Positions 4,568 through 5,931 of a stretch of DNA of 5,931 bases are shown in pieces. This stretch comes from Syntrophomonadaceae bacterium. Its GTDB lineage: Bacteria > Bacillota > Syntrophomonadia > Syntrophomonadales > Syntrophomonadaceae. The position numbers were made by a program, and so were the translations under genes. The notes below the pieces were generated by a model. It did not search any database and was not told the origin of the DNA. It saw nothing but the letters and a program-made list of their open reading frames with translations. The stretch is from positions 1 through 5,931 of the forward strand of contig JAQUGU010000083.1 of the NCBI GenBank assembly GCA_028683995.1. The letters are read 5' to 3'. Every line of letters starts with the position of its first letter. The stretch's first letter is position 1.

Positions 4568-5931
4568 ATGAAGATTAACGATACGCAGATGCTGTATGTC
4601 CTTCAGCATATGATAGAAAACCCCTATATGGGTGTTCTGTACATTGACACCAATTGTCGAGTGATCCTGGTTAACCAAACCTTTGCTGATATACTGGAGA
4701 TGGATCGAGAATCTCTGCTTGGCAAACATGTTAACGAAGTAATACCCCGCTCGCGCCTACCCTACACCATACTAAACGGCGAAACCAACCTCTGCGAACT
4801 TTGTTGCGTAAATCATAAGGAAATGGTATCTATGCGCGTGCCTATTATTAATGACGGGGAAATAGTAGGGGCTATGGCAAAAACCCTCTTCCTGGACATG
4901 GAAGCGGCACGAATCATGGTGCAACACATGACCAGCCTGCAGAACACTACCCCGGTTGAAAAGCGCGGTAAATACTATTGCAAATATACACTAAATGATA
5001 TTATTGGTAGCAGCCAAAATATTGTGCGGATTAAAACCCTCTGTGCCCAGGTAGCCAACAATGTATCAAATGTTTTAATTATTGGCGAAAGTGGAACCGG
5101 CAAGGAACTATTTGCCCACGCCATACATAGCAGCGGCTACCGCCGCAATTTCCCTTTTGTACGCATCAATTGTGCCTGTATTCCCGAGAACCTCCTGGAA
5201 TCGGAGTTATTTGGTTATGAGGAAGGTTCTTTTACTGGAGCTAAAAGGGGTGGAAAAACCGGGAAAATTGAGCTCGCCCATGGGGGAACTATTTTCCTCG
5301 ATGAAATAGGCGAATTGCCACTCATGATGCAGGCCAAATTATTAAGCTTTCTTCAAGAAAGAGAATTTGAACGCATTGGGGGCAGTGAACTGATACCGTC
5401 TGATGTCCGGATAGTAGCCGCTACCAATACTGATTTGGTAGCGGCCATAGCCCAGGGTACTTTTAGAGAAGACCTTTATTATCGCCTCAATGTGGTATCA
5501 ATTCTCATACCTCCACTTAAAAATAGGCCGGACGATATTGAAATCCTGGTAAAACATTTTATTAACAAGATTAATCAAAAGCTAGGTACAGCAATAGAAG
5601 GTTTGGATGAAGAATCTCTTTCCCTGTTAAAATCCTATGAATGGCCGGGTAATATAAGAGAACTGGAGAACTTGATTGAGCGAGCTATTAATCTGGCCGG
5701 CCTGGATAGGCAGAAAATCATACAAGCCCGGTATTTACCTACCCTGCAATCCCGAAGATTTTCAAACCGTCCCTCAAAGCTCTCTCTCAACCAGGCTATT
5801 GAAGATTTAGAATACCAGATGATTAAGGAGACACTGAAGAATAATAATTTTAATAAGGCGGCAACGGCAAGGTCGCTGGATATTCATCCATCTGTTTTAT
5901 ATCGCAAGTTAAAAAAATATGAAGTTGTTTA
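4568..5931 (+). CDS. PAS-domain sigma-54-dependent transcriptional regulator (NtrC/Fis-type enhancer-binding protein)
   Basis: The 454 residues visible form a cytoplasmic activator that would bind upstream DNA and use ATP hydrolysis to open sigma-54 RNA polymerase promoters. Domains in order are a PAS sensor (about 12-110), a linker, and an AAA+ domain (about 143-375). The AAA+ domain has Walker A GESGTGKE (173-180), the sigma-54 contact loop as GSFTGA (220-225; usual form GAFTGA), Walker B TIFLDE (241-246), VAATN (283-287), the arginine-finger region FREDLYYRLNV (299-309) and WPGNIRELEN (359-368). A Fis-type helix-turn-helix follows (about 428-452). There is no receiver domain, so control probably comes from a signal sensed by PAS, which carries C76, C79, C80 and H83 (CELCCVNH). 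The ATG has AAGGCGGT, one mismatch from consensus, 9 nt upstream. The reading frame reaches the right edge at TA, whose missing third base would probably make a stop; the HTH is already complete. The regulated promoter is probably outside the window. Confidence 0.95.
   Translation, partial: MKINDTQMLYVLQHMIENPYMGVLYIDTNCRVILVNQTFADILEMDRESLLGKHVNEVIPRSRLPYTILNGETNLCELCCVNHKEMVSMRVPIINDGEIVGAMAKTLFLDMEAARIMVQHMTSLQNTTPVEKRGKYYCKYTLNDIIGSSQNIVRIKTLCAQVANNVSNVLIIGESGTGKELFAHAIHSSGYRRNFPFVRINCACIPENLLESELFGYEEGSFTGAKRGGKTGKIELAHGGTIFLDEIGELPLMMQAKLLSFLQEREFERIGGSELIPSDVRIVAATNTDLVAAIAQGTFREDLYYRLNVVSILIPPLKNRPDDIEILVKHFINKINQKLGTAIEGLDEESLSLLKSYEWPGNIRELENLIERAINLAGLDRQKIIQARYLPTLQSRRFSNRPSKLSLNQAIEDLEYQMIKETLKNNNFNKAATARSLDIHPSVLYRKLKKYEVV

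Overview
The window looks like chromosomal DNA from an anaerobic Bacillota, probably a Clostridia-type lineage such as the Desulfotomaculum/Syntrophomonas groups. This placement is inferred from gene content and signal style: strong AGGAGG-like ribosome binding sites, frequent GTG and TTG starts, moderate GC, and C1/redox genes. The genus cannot be fixed from the sequence. No mobile element, CRISPR array, tRNA or phage gene was found.

Left part, minus strand (1-3316). Reading in the direction of transcription, there is fdhD (a sulfurtransferase needed for formate dehydrogenase), then a 2Fe-2S/ASKHA protein of the reductive activator of corrinoid enzymes type (RACE, DUF4445), then an SDR-family oxidoreductase that runs off the left edge. 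fdhD and the RACE gene are 7 nt apart, and the RACE ribosome binding site contains the fdhD stop codon, so they are probably translationally coupled. The SDR gene follows with no visible terminator, so the three probably form an operon. FdhD matures the enzyme for formate/CO2 interconversion. RACE proteins re-reduce inactive Co(II) corrinoid proteins to Co(I) in methyl transfer. Their pairing suggests C1 metabolism (Wood-Ljungdahl or methyltransferase type), but no target enzyme lies in the window.

Middle (3373-4462). A small, unrecognised three-helix membrane protein on the minus strand has its own promoter and terminator. Divergent from it, on the plus strand, is a complete class A RNase P RNA gene (rnpB) with a near-consensus promoter and a strong terminator. 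Its P1, P2, P3, P4, P6, P12 and P17 pairings can all be traced by hand. Its P12 arm carries a run of degenerate 7-nt tandem repeats.

Right part (4500-5931, plus strand). A PAS/AAA+/Fis-type sigma-54 enhancer-binding regulator fills the right end; its likely stop codon is cut after two bases by the window edge. Its PAS domain has an unusual Cys-x2-Cys-Cys-x3-His cluster. Its target promoter is probably outside the window.

I see no clear evidence of a wholly new system. The points most worth a second look are the repeat insertion in rnpB, the Cys/His cluster of the PAS regulator, the altered cysteine motif of FdhD, and the coupled fdhD-RACE pair.
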